From assembly GCA_964567665.1 (NCBI GenBank), contig CAZMNN010000026.1, forward strand, positions 1 through 34,491: DNA of 34,491 nucleotides, in the 5' to 3' direction. Origin of the DNA: UBA1731 sp964567665 (lineage in GTDB: Bacteria; Verrucomicrobiota; Kiritimatiellia; RFP12; UBA1067). The position numbers and the translations under genes are program-made. A model generated the notes under the pieces. That model did no database searches. It was not told the DNA's origin and was given only the letters and a program-made list of their open reading frames with translations. Of the stretch, positions 1 to 7,392 are shown piece after piece. Each line of letters begins with the position of its first letter. Position 1 is the first letter of the stretch.

Positions 1-33
1 CGCACGTCGCGCACTTCGGGAAGTCCGCGCCCG

Positions 34-255
34 TCACGGCGCGGATGCGCCTCGTGGGCGGAAACCGCCAGCGTTCTCGTATGATGCCGCATCGCCAAGC
101 TGAAGGACGAGCGCCAGGTGGGGGACGTTGCCATGCAGAAAGAAGTGCTCGCTCACGCCCAGAACCGTCTTCCCGAACGTCGCCGTCTTCAACGCATCTT
201 CCGGGAATCCCTGAAGACCGTCACTGTACCGCATTGTCACCACTCGCACTTGCAT
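34..255 (-). CDS. Probable DGR accessory protein, N-terminal part (HRDC-type family); truncated or frameshifted
   Basis: The 73-residue product begins with an alternating hydrophobic segment (MQVRVVTMRYSDGLQGFP), followed by SEHFFLHGNVPHLALVLQLGD. From memory this resembles the N-terminal domain of the HRDC-domain proteins that sit beside reverse transcriptases in diversity-generating retroelements; the match is not computed. In that family a helical HRDC domain follows, but here the frame stops at 34-36 (TGA) after GGFRPRGA. A different frame stays open to the window edge (giving DGRGLPEVRDV), which suggests a frameshift near 40-80 or a broken gene. It starts 70 bases downstream of the variable-protein gene on the same strand, as expected for a DGR cassette. 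The role in DGRs is not settled. It could also be an unrelated small ORF. Confidence 0.45.
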   Translation of the reverse strand: MQVRVVTMRYSDGLQGFPEDALKTATFGKTVLGVSEHFFLHGNVPHLALVLQLGDAASYENAGGFRPRGASAP

Positions 256-284
256 GACCGTAAAATTTTCAACGCGCCCGTCGA

Positions 285-304
285 GGCGCTGCCGCGCCAG
301 CGCC
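285..304 (-). other. GC-rich hairpin just downstream of the DGR variable region
   Basis: A perfect 7-bp inverted repeat (GGCGCTG / CAGCGCC) encloses a 6-base loop. It begins about 20 bases past the stop codon of the variable-protein gene and lacks a following T-run, so it is not a classical terminator. In the Bordetella phage DGR a hairpin/cruciform downstream of the variable region helps target recognition. The position here fits that role, but function is inferred. Confidence 0.5.
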
Positions 305-325
305 AGGCGCGATTTACTGCTCCGT

Positions 326-1309
326 TTAGTTGTTCAGGGTTCTGACAATGCGGAAGCCGTCGTAGAAGTTCGCGCTCGACGGGCTGCCGTAGTACCGGTT
401 GGACGAGCGGCAGTGGACCGCGTCGTTGTACCAGCTGCCGCCGCGCTACACCCGGCGCGAACCCGAAGACGAACCTCCGGGATCAGCACTGTAGCTGAGC
501 GCACCGTACCAATCAAGGCACCACTCGTACACGTTGCCGTGCATATCGTACAGCCCCCAAGCGTTCGGCGCGTACGACCCGACCGCCGCCGTGCCGTTCG
601 CCGTACCGCATGACGAACTGTAATCCGAACCTCCGTTGCCTCAATACCGCCCCAGCGTCTTCAGGTCGTCCTCCGTGTCGCCGCCGTTGTTGTACTTCGA
701 GGTCGTCCCCGCACGGCAGGCGTACTCCCACTGCGCCTCCGTCGGCAGGTCGAAACCGTCTAATCCCGTCTTCGCCCGCAGTCTGCCGAGGAAGCTCTTC
801 GCATCGACTGCTGACGATGACGGCCAGTTCGTCCCGACGGACGAGCCGCGGATGTCATTGTAGGAAACCCGCTCGACCGGCCGAGTCGCGTAACACGACT
901 CATTGTAGAAAAGACTTGGTCTCGTGCCCATCACGAGCTCCCACTGCCTCTGCGTGACCTCAAACACACCCATGTAGAACGGCTTCGTCAGCGGGACGCG
1001 GTACATGGGCATCGTACCTCCGCCCATGATGAACGACCCCGCCTCAATACGGCGGAGGACAAGCTTTGTCATCTTGTGTTCGTCCCTCCATCCACCCGCC
1101 GGTACGGCGGAAAGGTACGAGACAGGATAGGACGCTGCACTTATCCCGCCCGACAGGTCAATGACACAGTAAGGAGCATATTCAACCTGCACCTCGTTGT
1201 TCACAACTTCGCCCGCAATGCTGTTCTTCACCATATTCCAGCAGTAGAGTAAGGCACTGCCACAAAAACAAACCGCTGCAAAAATTCCAATTCGATTTTT
1301 CATGCTCAC
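326..1309 (-). pseudogene. DGR variable protein, FGE-sulfatase/C-type-lectin fold, with two in-frame stops
   Basis: The frame runs 328 codons from ATG at 1309 to TAA at 326-328, interrupted by TGA at 641-643 and TAG at 446-448. It has an N-terminal hydrophobic export/anchor segment (about residues 8-26). An FGE-sulfatase (SUMF1-like) domain follows, with the characteristic motifs EAGSFIMGG, VTQRQWE, LPTEAQWEYACRAGT, GLYDMHGNVYEW, RGGSW and a terminal GFRIV. In this family the fold is a frequent DGR target whose C-terminal loops are diversified. Reading through both stops keeps every family motif in one frame, so only the stops are abnormal. Its ATG overlaps the stop of the gene upstream (ATGA at 1306-1309), implying translational coupling. 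Possible explanations are recent inactivation, stop-codon readthrough or sequence error. Without readthrough the product ends after 222 residues, before the variable loops. Confidence 0.8.
344..445 (-). other. DGR variable region (VR) at the 3' end of the variable protein
   Basis: This segment encodes RGGSW through GFRIV. Conserved codons are interspersed with clusters of NNC codons at 430-422 (TAC AAC GAC), 418-413 (GTC CAC), 400-398 (AAC), 394-389 (TAC TAC) and 370-359 (AAC TTC TAC GAC). Each differs from AAC only at the first two bases, which is what adenine-specific mutagenic homing from an AAC-rich template produces. The matching template repeat is not in the window and should lie left of base 1 with the reverse transcriptase. 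Confidence 0.72.
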
Positions 1310-1761
1310 TTTTCTCCTTCCTTATTTCCAGTTGAATCAACTTGTTTTTTGGTGCAACCATTAACCGGCAAAACCAAATTTACCAGCCGAGGTACAACAA
1401 TATCCTTCAGTTCTTTTGTCTGGCATGAAACGAAATCTTCCCTGTCCTTGGCCCTCTTCCGATCCTCGTACAGAACTGCGCGAATGAACCAGCAATAAGT
1501 GGCATACAGCAACAAAATGCACCCAGCTGCTCCTATGCCAGTTGCTCCCATGAATATAGAGACCACCAAACTAACATCTTTTTGATATACAATTCGATAG
1601 GTAATTTGATAGGCAATAGGCACAATAGCCATTACTCCAATAACAACCCCAAGAATCAACGGCACCGCGCCTTTTATATATTGCTCTCCATATGAGGGCT
1701 TCTCCATTGGTATTTCAACTGAAATACTCTTGTCATTCCAGCTACAAATTGCCATGTTCAA
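1306..1761 (-). CDS. Two-TM membrane protein of unknown function, upstream of the DGR variable protein
   Basis: This is a 151-residue protein of no family I recognise. Two hydrophobic segments, about residues 31-52 (AVPLILGVVIGVMAIVPIAY) and 66-92 (LVVSIFMGATGIGAAGCILL), predict a bitopic hairpin in the inner membrane. A charged region follows (YEDRKRAKDRED), with a Lys/Glu-rich tail. It is coupled at both ends by ATGA overlaps: its start overlaps the stop of the upstream gene (1758-1761) and its stop overlaps the start of the variable protein (1306-1309). The DNA is visibly more AT-rich than the core genes further right, which fits acquired DNA. The tight coupling suggests it acts with the variable protein, perhaps in its anchoring or export, but nothing in the sequence proves that. 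Confidence 0.7.
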   Translation of the reverse strand: MNMAICSWNDKSISVEIPMEKPSYGEQYIKGAVPLILGVVIGVMAIVPIAYQITYRIVYQKDVSLVVSIFMGATGIGAAGCILLLYATYCWFIRAVLYEDRKRAKDREDFVSCQTKELKDIVVPRLVNLVLPVNGCTKKQVDSTGNKEGEK

Positions 1762-2309
1762 TCCTCCTCATCGTTGTATTCTTCTTCGCCTAATTTGTCC
1801 AAAGCAATCTTCATAAGACTCTTCAAAGATGCCTTAACGCCTTTATTCGCGGCATTTATGATTTGCCCAATATCCGAGGATTTTGTGCTTCTATCTATTT
1901 CAATATGATCATTACCAATATTGCCGCCGAACGATAAATTGCTGTGCTTGTTTTCGAAGTCAAAATCCACTTCCCGATTAAACAACTCCAGATCGGCAAT
2001 AACACGCGACAGTTCCAGCAAAAACTTTTTGGGCAACGCATACGCCACTGACTGCTGACGGATGGTCTTGAAGAACTCTATTGACATCCGCTTGAAGGAA
2101 CCGCCTACATTCGTTCCATTTGTGACTTCGTCAAGAATCGAGAGATTGTAGCGACATTCGGCAGTGACTGATTGAAAGAGACTTCTCCTCTCATTTCTAC
2201 TTTTCCGATACTTGATCCATTCCGTCGCTATGATTGTCAGAACCGAGCCACATAGGCCTGACAAAAGATTGGAAGGAAGGCCACCTAATTCCATTATCAT
2301 CTTCTCCAT
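1758..2309 (-). CDS. Single-TM hypothetical protein, first gene of the DGR target operon
   Basis: This is about 183 residues from ATG at 2309 (MEKMIMELGGLPSNLL). The open frame extends further upstream, but that part (Arg/Ser/Cys-rich, unlike coding sequence) looks spurious. Downstream ATGs at 2300 and 2294 are also possible starts, since a GGAG lies just ahead of the latter. One hydrophobic stretch near residues 11-28 is followed by a basic cytoplasmic-type segment (KYRKSRNERR). A mostly helical soluble part and a very acidic end (LGEEEYNDEED) complete it. I recognise no family. Its stop overlaps the next start, placing it first in a three-gene coupled unit that ends in the variable protein. 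Confidence 0.6.
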   Translation of the reverse strand: MEKMIMELGGLPSNLLSGLCGSVLTIIATEWIKYRKSRNERRSLFQSVTAECRYNLSILDEVTNGTNVGGSFKRMSIEFFKTIRQQSVAYALPKKFLLELSRVIADLELFNREVDFDFENKHSNLSFGGNIGNDHIEIDRSTKSSDIGQIINAANKGVKASLKSLMKIALDKLGEEEYNDEED

Positions 2310-2574
2310 TCTCCGCGCCGATTGTCTTGAGAGTTGCCCGCTCCCGGCACGGGAAATAAGAACGGAACACCTGCCATCTGGCAAAAAACATCCTGAAGCA
2401 TTATTGAGGAGCACACACCTATCACGCTGCGGCATGGGTAGCGGTGTACAGAGAACAGAACTTCGTTGCAGATTCTGTCGAAAGATAAGAGACAATGACC
2501 GCGCACACACCCTGCGGTTGGAATCGTGTGGAAAGCCCCTTCAGAGGCCTTGTGTGCGCAGTTTAGCTTATAGT

Positions 2575-2589
2575 GGGGGGGGGGGGGGG
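2575..2589 (+). repeat. Poly-G tract, 15 bases
   Basis: An uninterrupted run of 15 G (15 C on the minus strand) sits about 265 bases upstream of the first gene of the DGR target operon. Tracts of this length are prone to slippage in cells and in sequencing. It may be a phase-variable spacer or an assembly/read artefact. Confidence 0.85.
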
Positions 2590-3035
2590 AGTACTATACA
2601 AAACGCCGTCAGAGGCGAAATTTCGCGCCAATGCGCTCACGCTGCGCACTCCTTCACGAAGTGCGCACAGAGCCTTGCATATGCAGTCTTTCTTTCGCCT
2701 GTCCACAGCTTTGATCCATCCGGAACCGTCAAGCCTGATTCATCTGAGATTTGTCCAACCCATCCAAGTTGTCCATCCCGCTCCACTGTGAGATTGTCAA
2801 CACATTCTACAGAGTTGCCATTCCATTCACAGAGAAGCCGCTTGACCTAATCCACTGGAACTGCGCGAAGTGTATCACAACCGGGCGGCCATGTCAAACA
2901 GCGCCCTGAAAGCAGCGGATTTTCACGATTTTAAGAAACTCCTCACGCAGAGGGCACAGATAACGCTTATGTTTTTCGACCGATACCGCCCTGCGCAAAG
3001 TTCAGGCAAAATCAACCCCGTAAATCTCGTAAAAA

Positions 3036-3086
3036 AAACTTTGCGCTCTTTGCGTTAATCTCTTTGCGCCCTTTGCGTTAAATAAA
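3036..3086. repeat. CTTTGCG / TTAAATAAA intergenic repeat, isolated copy
   Basis: A tandem-like block of AACTTTGCGCTCTTTGCGTTAA followed by CTCTTTGCGCCCTTTGCGTTAAATAAAACAAC. It shares its core with the longer direct repeats at 3375-3783. Confidence 0.6.
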
Positions 3087-3139
3087 ACAACAACCTGTTT
3101 GTCTGCGAACCGATGCCGTAGGGATGTCGCTGCTTTCGC

Positions 3140-3320
3140 CATTCGGTAGGGCGGGGCGTCCCGCCCAGCCGTTGACGTACGCGACGGGGACATCGCGCCC
3201 CGAACTCCGGGACTCCAGAACTCCCCGCAACGAAAGCAACGAACATCTACGCCCGCATGATACAACACGGCGCGACAGGGACGTCGCGCCCTACCGGATG
3301 GGCAGACGCCCTACCGGATG
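3140..3320. repeat. Small element with 14-bp inverted ends and internal palindromes (MITE- or REP-like)
   Basis: The left end CATTCGGTAGGGCG (3140-3153) is repeated inverted as CGCCCTACCGGATG at 3287-3300 (one mismatch) and again at 3307-3320. Inside are two strong hairpins: GGGCGGG/CCCGCCC (3149-3155 with 3160-3166) and GGCGCGAC/GTCGCGCC (3269-3276 with 3283-3290). It is non-coding. It could be a non-autonomous mobile element or a clustered extragenic palindromic repeat. I do not see a clear target-site duplication. Confidence 0.6.
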
Positions 3321-3374
3321 CTTTGTGCTCTTTGTGTTCTCTGCACTTCTGCGCGAAAAAACACACACCTCCTT

Positions 3375-3783
3375 GCCCTTTGCGTTAAATAAAAATAACT
3401 AACCAGCTGGTAGTGGATAGATGGCGGTTCGTAGTGGATAGCAGATAGACAGACAAAACCAATCCCTTAAATCCGGTCAACCCTATCAAAAAAACTTTGC
3501 GTACTTTGCGTTAAATAAAATAACCAATCAGTTGGCAGATGGCAGTTGACAGTTCCCAGTGGATAGCGGACAGACAGGCAAAAAGCAGTCCCACAAACCC
3601 AAATCCTGTCCCTCTCACCAAAGAACTTTGCGTTCTCTGCGCCTCTTTGCGTACTTTGCGTTAAAAAAACAACCAATCAGTTGGTAGATGGAAGTTAATA
3701 GTTCGATAGTTCGCAGTGGCCTTGCGATTGAAACAGTTGGCAGTGGATAGTTCATAGTGGGTAATGGATAGACAGGCAAAACC
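3375..3783. repeat. Three imperfect direct repeats of about 90-160 bp
   Basis: Copies lie at about 3375-3460, 3493-3583 and 3624-3783. Each begins with (ACTTTGCGTA)CTTTGCGTTAAA, continues through AACCAATCAGTTGGYAGATGG or a variant, then GTGGATAG, and ends with ATAGACAGRCAAAACC or a variant. The third copy has extra GTGGATAG-type units. They do not encode a plausible protein. They resemble dispersed extragenic repeats rather than CRISPR, since unit length and spacing are irregular. Confidence 0.7.
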
Positions 3784-3908
3784 ATCCAGTAAATATTGCC
3801 AAAACATTCCACTTCTATACGTACTCCGTGCCTCGGTGCGGAACAAAACAGCCATAAAATCGTCCCATTTGTTAACTGTTCTTTTTAATGCAAAAATAAT
3901 ATTTTTTT

Positions 3909-3938
3909 TTACCTTATGCAATCTGGATTTGATATAAT
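3909..3938 (+). promoter_or_regulatory. Predicted promoter (extended -10) for the large LamG/PATR protein
   Basis: TATAAT at 3933-3938 is preceded by TGA, giving an extended -10 (TGnTATAAT). The -35 region is poor (TTACCT at 3909-3914, 18-base spacer). The predicted leader is only about 8 bases long, with a GGGAGA just before the ATG at 3953. Confidence 0.55.
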
Positions 3939-3952
3939 GTCGCGCAGGGAGA

Positions 3953-6900
3953 ATGAAGATGAAAACTATGAAATCCGGTTTCGCCTTTGCCTTTTCAGCA
4001 CTGTGCTACATCTCGGCATCAGCTATCACCGCCTATGCTGAAAATCCAACTTACCGCTGGACGGGTGCTGCAGGTCCGCTTACGTCCGGCGACTTCTCCG
4101 GCTGCCATTCATGGAGCAATCCAGACAACTGGGACGCGGGCGGCATTCCGCCGGCGGGGAATCCCGGAACAACCCGGTGCAACTTACTTGACTTCTCGGA
4201 TGCCGCGTCGAACACGACGATCGTCGTGGACAATGCAACCGAAATGCATCTCGGCGGCATGACGTTCGCCGCAAACCAGGGAACGCTGAAGATCGTGCCG
4301 GCATCGTCCAGCGCCAGTCACATCAAGACGATGTCGTCCGGCACAATCACCGTCCCCGCCGGTACACGCGTCGAGTTCGGCCTATCCTGCAAGGCGAACA
4401 ACGACAATCCGAACGCCACGATCACCATCGCCGGTGCCGGAACATTCGCGTTCACCGCCACCGGTGCGCTCTCCGCAAACCGCTGGAACATCAATGTGCA
4501 GGATTCGGCAACGCTCGAGCTCAATGCACCGGCGGCAGACTTCAACACGCTCCGCATCGGGCTGAAGACGCGGAACGCACGGCTGGCCCTCGGCTGCGAC
4601 ACGGCGATCGGCGCACTCCGCTTCGCGGACGGTGATCCGTCACCCTGTGGCGTCATCCTCCTCAACGGACACACGCTCTCGCTGACGGGCGGCAACAACG
4701 AAAACGCCGCCAACAACTTCAACCGGCTGTGCGACATCACCGGCAACGGCGCGGTTGCCGTCTCCGGCGGCAACGTCTCCACGAACAAGGTTGCCGAGAC
4801 ATTCACGGGCACACTTCGAGTACGCAACGCTGACATCGTCTCCGAAGCGGCGTACACGGGCTTGACGGGCCTGGCCGTCGACGGCTCCGGACACCTGACC
4901 GTCGCCGACAGCCAGACCGTCGCCGCGCTCTCCGGAAACGGGACGACGGGCGGCATCACAATCGAACCCGGCAAGACGCTCACCGTGGACGCCGACACCA
5001 ACACGACGTATGCGGCGACGCTGTCCGGCGGCGGAACGCTCGTAAAGGAAGGCGACGGCACACTCGTCCTCACGGGACGGAATTCCCTGACCGGCGGCAT
5101 GATGGTGAAGTCCGGCACCTTGGCGGTCGTCGGGACACCCGCCAAGACGGACTCGGCGACGCTCGCGCACCGCTTCACGTTCGACACGGCCACAGACGGC
5201 ACATTCGCCGACCTCGCCGACACGGAATCGACGGCGACGTTCGCATACAGCGTCACCGGCGGCGGCAACGACAACGCAACGCCCGACACAGGCGCAACGG
5301 CATCCGAGATCTGCGAAGGACGGCGCGGGTCGAACGGCATCAAACTTCATGCGGGCAGCCGCGCCGCCGTAACCGTCGCGACTGGCGGAAGCATCGGAAA
5401 TGCGATCAGCACCGGAACCGGACCGTTCACCATGACCGCATGGATGAAGCTCGACGAGGCGGGCTGCCGATCGACAACATACAACTACGGCACACACGCC
5501 ATCTTCTATCTCGGTTCAGGCGGAAACACCGAGCTCACCTCGTTCAAGGTCTATGTCAGCGGCGGCACAAACCTCAACTTTTCCGCCGGCGGCTACAGGG
5601 CGGGCGACGCCGGCATCAACTATCCGTCGCAGGGGTTCACCGTTCCCATGACGGCCGGGCAACTTTTCGACGGCGGCTGGCATATGCTTACCGTCACGTA
5701 TTCCGGCGAGGAAACGCATACGATCGCGGGATACTACGACGGGAAGAAACTTGGCGAACTCACGCTTTCCGGCGACGACCGTGTGAACCTCGCCAGCGGA
5801 CGCTGCCACCTCGGATGGGGCGGCATGGGCTCCATCGCGGGAACGTTCGACGACTGGAGCCTGAACACGCGGTGCAAGACCGCCGAAGAGATTGCATCGG
5901 AATTCAACGGCGAAGTGATGTCGGGCGCGGATGCGTTCGCCGCCCTCCCCGCGCCTGTCGCGCACTGGGCATTCGACGACGCCGCGAACCCCGGCAAGGA
6001 CAGCTCCGGGAACGGCTATCACCTGACCGCCGACGAAAGCATCCGGACGGCAACGCCAATCGTCTCCGCCGAGGGTGCCTACGGCAAGGTGCTTGCGGCA
6101 TCCAACGCCTACAGATGGGCGGGGGCGGCCTGGCCGGAAAAGATACCGTCTGGCAACGCGGCCTGGACGCTGTCCGTCCGCTGCGCGCTTTCCGAACTGA
6201 AAGAGGGCGGATCCTATGCGCATCCGTGCGCATTCTACTTCGGACAGGTTCGTGCCGGCGATTCGTCTGACTACTCGGAGAACGCCAACCGCTTCCTGCT
6301 CGTCCAGTACGACAATGCCAACTACCGCGCCAACAGGATCGCGCTCCACTACAACGCGCCCAAATACAGGGCTCCGAACCTGGTGCTGGAGGACGAGACG
6401 TACCAGCCCCGCTTCACTCCCGCGAACTGGGTTCACCTGATGGTCGTCCACACACCGGGAACGGGATTCGCAATCTACCGCGACGGCATCCTGGTGAAGT
6501 CCGCCGCCAACGCCGGATTCAACCTCACGCCGTCCGAACTCTTCGTCGGGCTACGGCCGCTCATCGGCGTCGATTCGCTGGGACAGCCGTATTTTCCGGG
6601 ATTCATCGACGACATCGCAATCTGGGACACAACGCTCTCGGCGGAGCAGGTTCGCGCCTATACGGCTGGACTTGCGGACAGTAACGCCGGCTCTCCGCTT
6701 TCGGCGGATGCGGACGTGACGGTAGAGGCCTCGGCGACGCTTGAGGTCGAAGGCACACGCCTCGCGGCGAAGAGCCTGAACGGCGGCGGCAACGTGAACA
6801 TCTCGGAAAACGCATCACTCTCCGTCGGCGGCGGGAACATCACCGGAAAACTGTCGGGGCTTGGACAGCTCACACTCGCCGGGAAGCTATCCGTGGCGGA

Positions 6901-7270
6901 TGCGTCCGCATACCATGGCGCGGTAAGCCTCGGCAACGGCGGATCGTTCGTGGCGGACAGCATGACCGCGCCGATGTCCATTCCGGAGGGATTCGGCGCC
7001 ACGATCGGCGCAGACGGCACTGGACTTCCGCTCGCGCAGACTGGCGGCATCGTGACAGTGCCATCCGCTGCTACGCTGACGTTCACCGAAATCCCCGAAA
7101 CGAATTCGCAGTACACCATCGTCAAGGCGCAGACACTCAAGCTGCCCGAATCCTTTGATGGCTGGAAGATTTCGCTTCCGCGTCCCGGACGGGCGATGCT
7201 CAAGGCATCCGACGATGCGATTGCACTGAGCATCAAGCCATATCGCGGCACGGTAGTTTCGTTCAGGTAG
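3953..7270 (+). CDS. Large secreted surface protein with PATR repeats and two LamG-like domains
   Basis: This 1105-residue protein starts with a Sec signal peptide (about residues 1-29, ending ITAYA before ENPTYRW). The N-terminal part is beta-rich with a WTGAAG...W..NW pattern typical of passenger-like proteins. An autotransporter-associated beta-strand repeat (PATR type) lies near residues 358-392 (GGTLVKEGDGTLVLTGRN...GGMMVKSGTLAVV). Two concanavalin-like LamG modules follow, at roughly 402-655 and 666-895 (each with HW/HRF.FD and IDD.AIW/FDDWSL motifs). The C-terminal 190 residues are again beta-helical. There is no C-terminal beta-barrel, so it is not a complete autotransporter. It ends RGTVVSFR, closely matching the RGSVFSIR end of the other giant protein in this window. 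LamG modules suggest glycan binding or adhesion. It is transcribed alone from its own promoter and precedes the exported enzyme operon. Confidence 0.85.
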   Translation: MKMKTMKSGFAFAFSALCYISASAITAYAENPTYRWTGAAGPLTSGDFSGCHSWSNPDNWDAGGIPPAGNPGTTRCNLLDFSDAASNTTIVVDNATEMHLGGMTFAANQGTLKIVPASSSASHIKTMSSGTITVPAGTRVEFGLSCKANNDNPNATITIAGAGTFAFTATGALSANRWNINVQDSATLELNAPAADFNTLRIGLKTRNARLALGCDTAIGALRFADGDPSPCGVILLNGHTLSLTGGNNENAANNFNRLCDITGNGAVAVSGGNVSTNKVAETFTGTLRVRNADIVSEAAYTGLTGLAVDGSGHLTVADSQTVAALSGNGTTGGITIEPGKTLTVDADTNTTYAATLSGGGTLVKEGDGTLVLTGRNSLTGGMMVKSGTLAVVGTPAKTDSATLAHRFTFDTATDGTFADLADTESTATFAYSVTGGGNDNATPDTGATASEICEGRRGSNGIKLHAGSRAAVTVATGGSIGNAISTGTGPFTMTAWMKLDEAGCRSTTYNYGTHAIFYLGSGGNTELTSFKVYVSGGTNLNFSAGGYRAGDAGINYPSQGFTVPMTAGQLFDGGWHMLTVTYSGEETHTIAGYYDGKKLGELTLSGDDRVNLASGRCHLGWGGMGSIAGTFDDWSLNTRCKTAEEIASEFNGEVMSGADAFAALPAPVAHWAFDDAANPGKDSSGNGYHLTADESIRTATPIVSAEGAYGKVLAASNAYRWAGAAWPEKIPSGNAAWTLSVRCALSELKEGGSYAHPCAFYFGQVRAGDSSDYSENANRFLLVQYDNANYRANRIALHYNAPKYRAPNLVLEDETYQPRFTPANWVHLMVVHTPGTGFAIYRDGILVKSAANAGFNLTPSELFVGLRPLIGVDSLGQPYFPGFIDDIAIWDTTLSAEQVRAYTAGLADSNAGSPLSADADVTVEASATLEVEGTRLAAKSLNGGGNVNISENASLSVGGGNITGKLSGLGQLTLAGKLSVADASAYHGAVSLGNGGSFVADSMTAPMSIPEGFGATIGADGTGLPLAQTGGIVTVPSAATLTFTEIPETNSQYTIVKAQTLKLPESFDGWKISLPRPGRAMLKASDDAIALSIKPYRGTVVSFR

Positions 7271-7339
7271 ACCGACGGCACTGTCGGCAATGCGCGAACA
7301 CGTCATCCCCTTCAGTGTTTCGCGCATCCCGTGTCATAA

Positions 7340-7345
7340 TGTATA
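7340..7345 (+). promoter_or_regulatory. Possible -10 box for the exported-enzyme operon
   Basis: A perfect TATAAT lies 48 bases before the ATG at 7393, with a second near-consensus CATAAT at 7333-7338. No good -35 box is visible at 16-18 bases, so the call rests on the -10 alone. Confidence 0.4.
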
Positions 7346-7392
7346 ATGTTTTTCCTATCGCATATCTGCAATGACAACAAGATGGAACTGAA

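Larger units (their letters stand above)
2310..3952. other. 1.6-kb stretch without a credible gene, rich in repeats
   Basis: No open frame here has recognisable protein features, and those present are short and made of repeat-encoded peptides. The stretch contains a 15-base G tract, an 8-bp inverted repeat (2643-2650 with 2660-2667), a small inverted-end element, several copies of the CTTTGCGTTAAA-type repeat and, at its right end, the promoter for the large secreted protein. Repeats reading as CTTTGCG...TTAAAT are familiar as dispersed intergenic repeats that yield spurious peptides in many environmental bacteria. Confidence 0.75.

Noticed and set aside
326..450. Template repeat of the DGR within the window
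   Set aside because: The only segment with this motif is the coding VR itself; I see no second AAC-rich copy anywhere in the window.
2372..2383. TGCCATCTGGCA palindrome followed by A6 as a terminator or operator
   Set aside because: The stem is only 5 bp, the T-run is on the wrong side for the neighbouring minus-strand operon, and no promoter boxes are clear around it.
2212..2850. 212-residue plus-strand open frame near the poly-G tract
   Set aside because: It overlaps the hypothetical membrane gene antisense, includes the poly-G as a Gly run and shows no coding features.
3375..3783. CRISPR array
   Set aside because: Repeat units are long (90-160 bp), imperfect and irregularly spaced with no unique spacers, and no cas genes are present.
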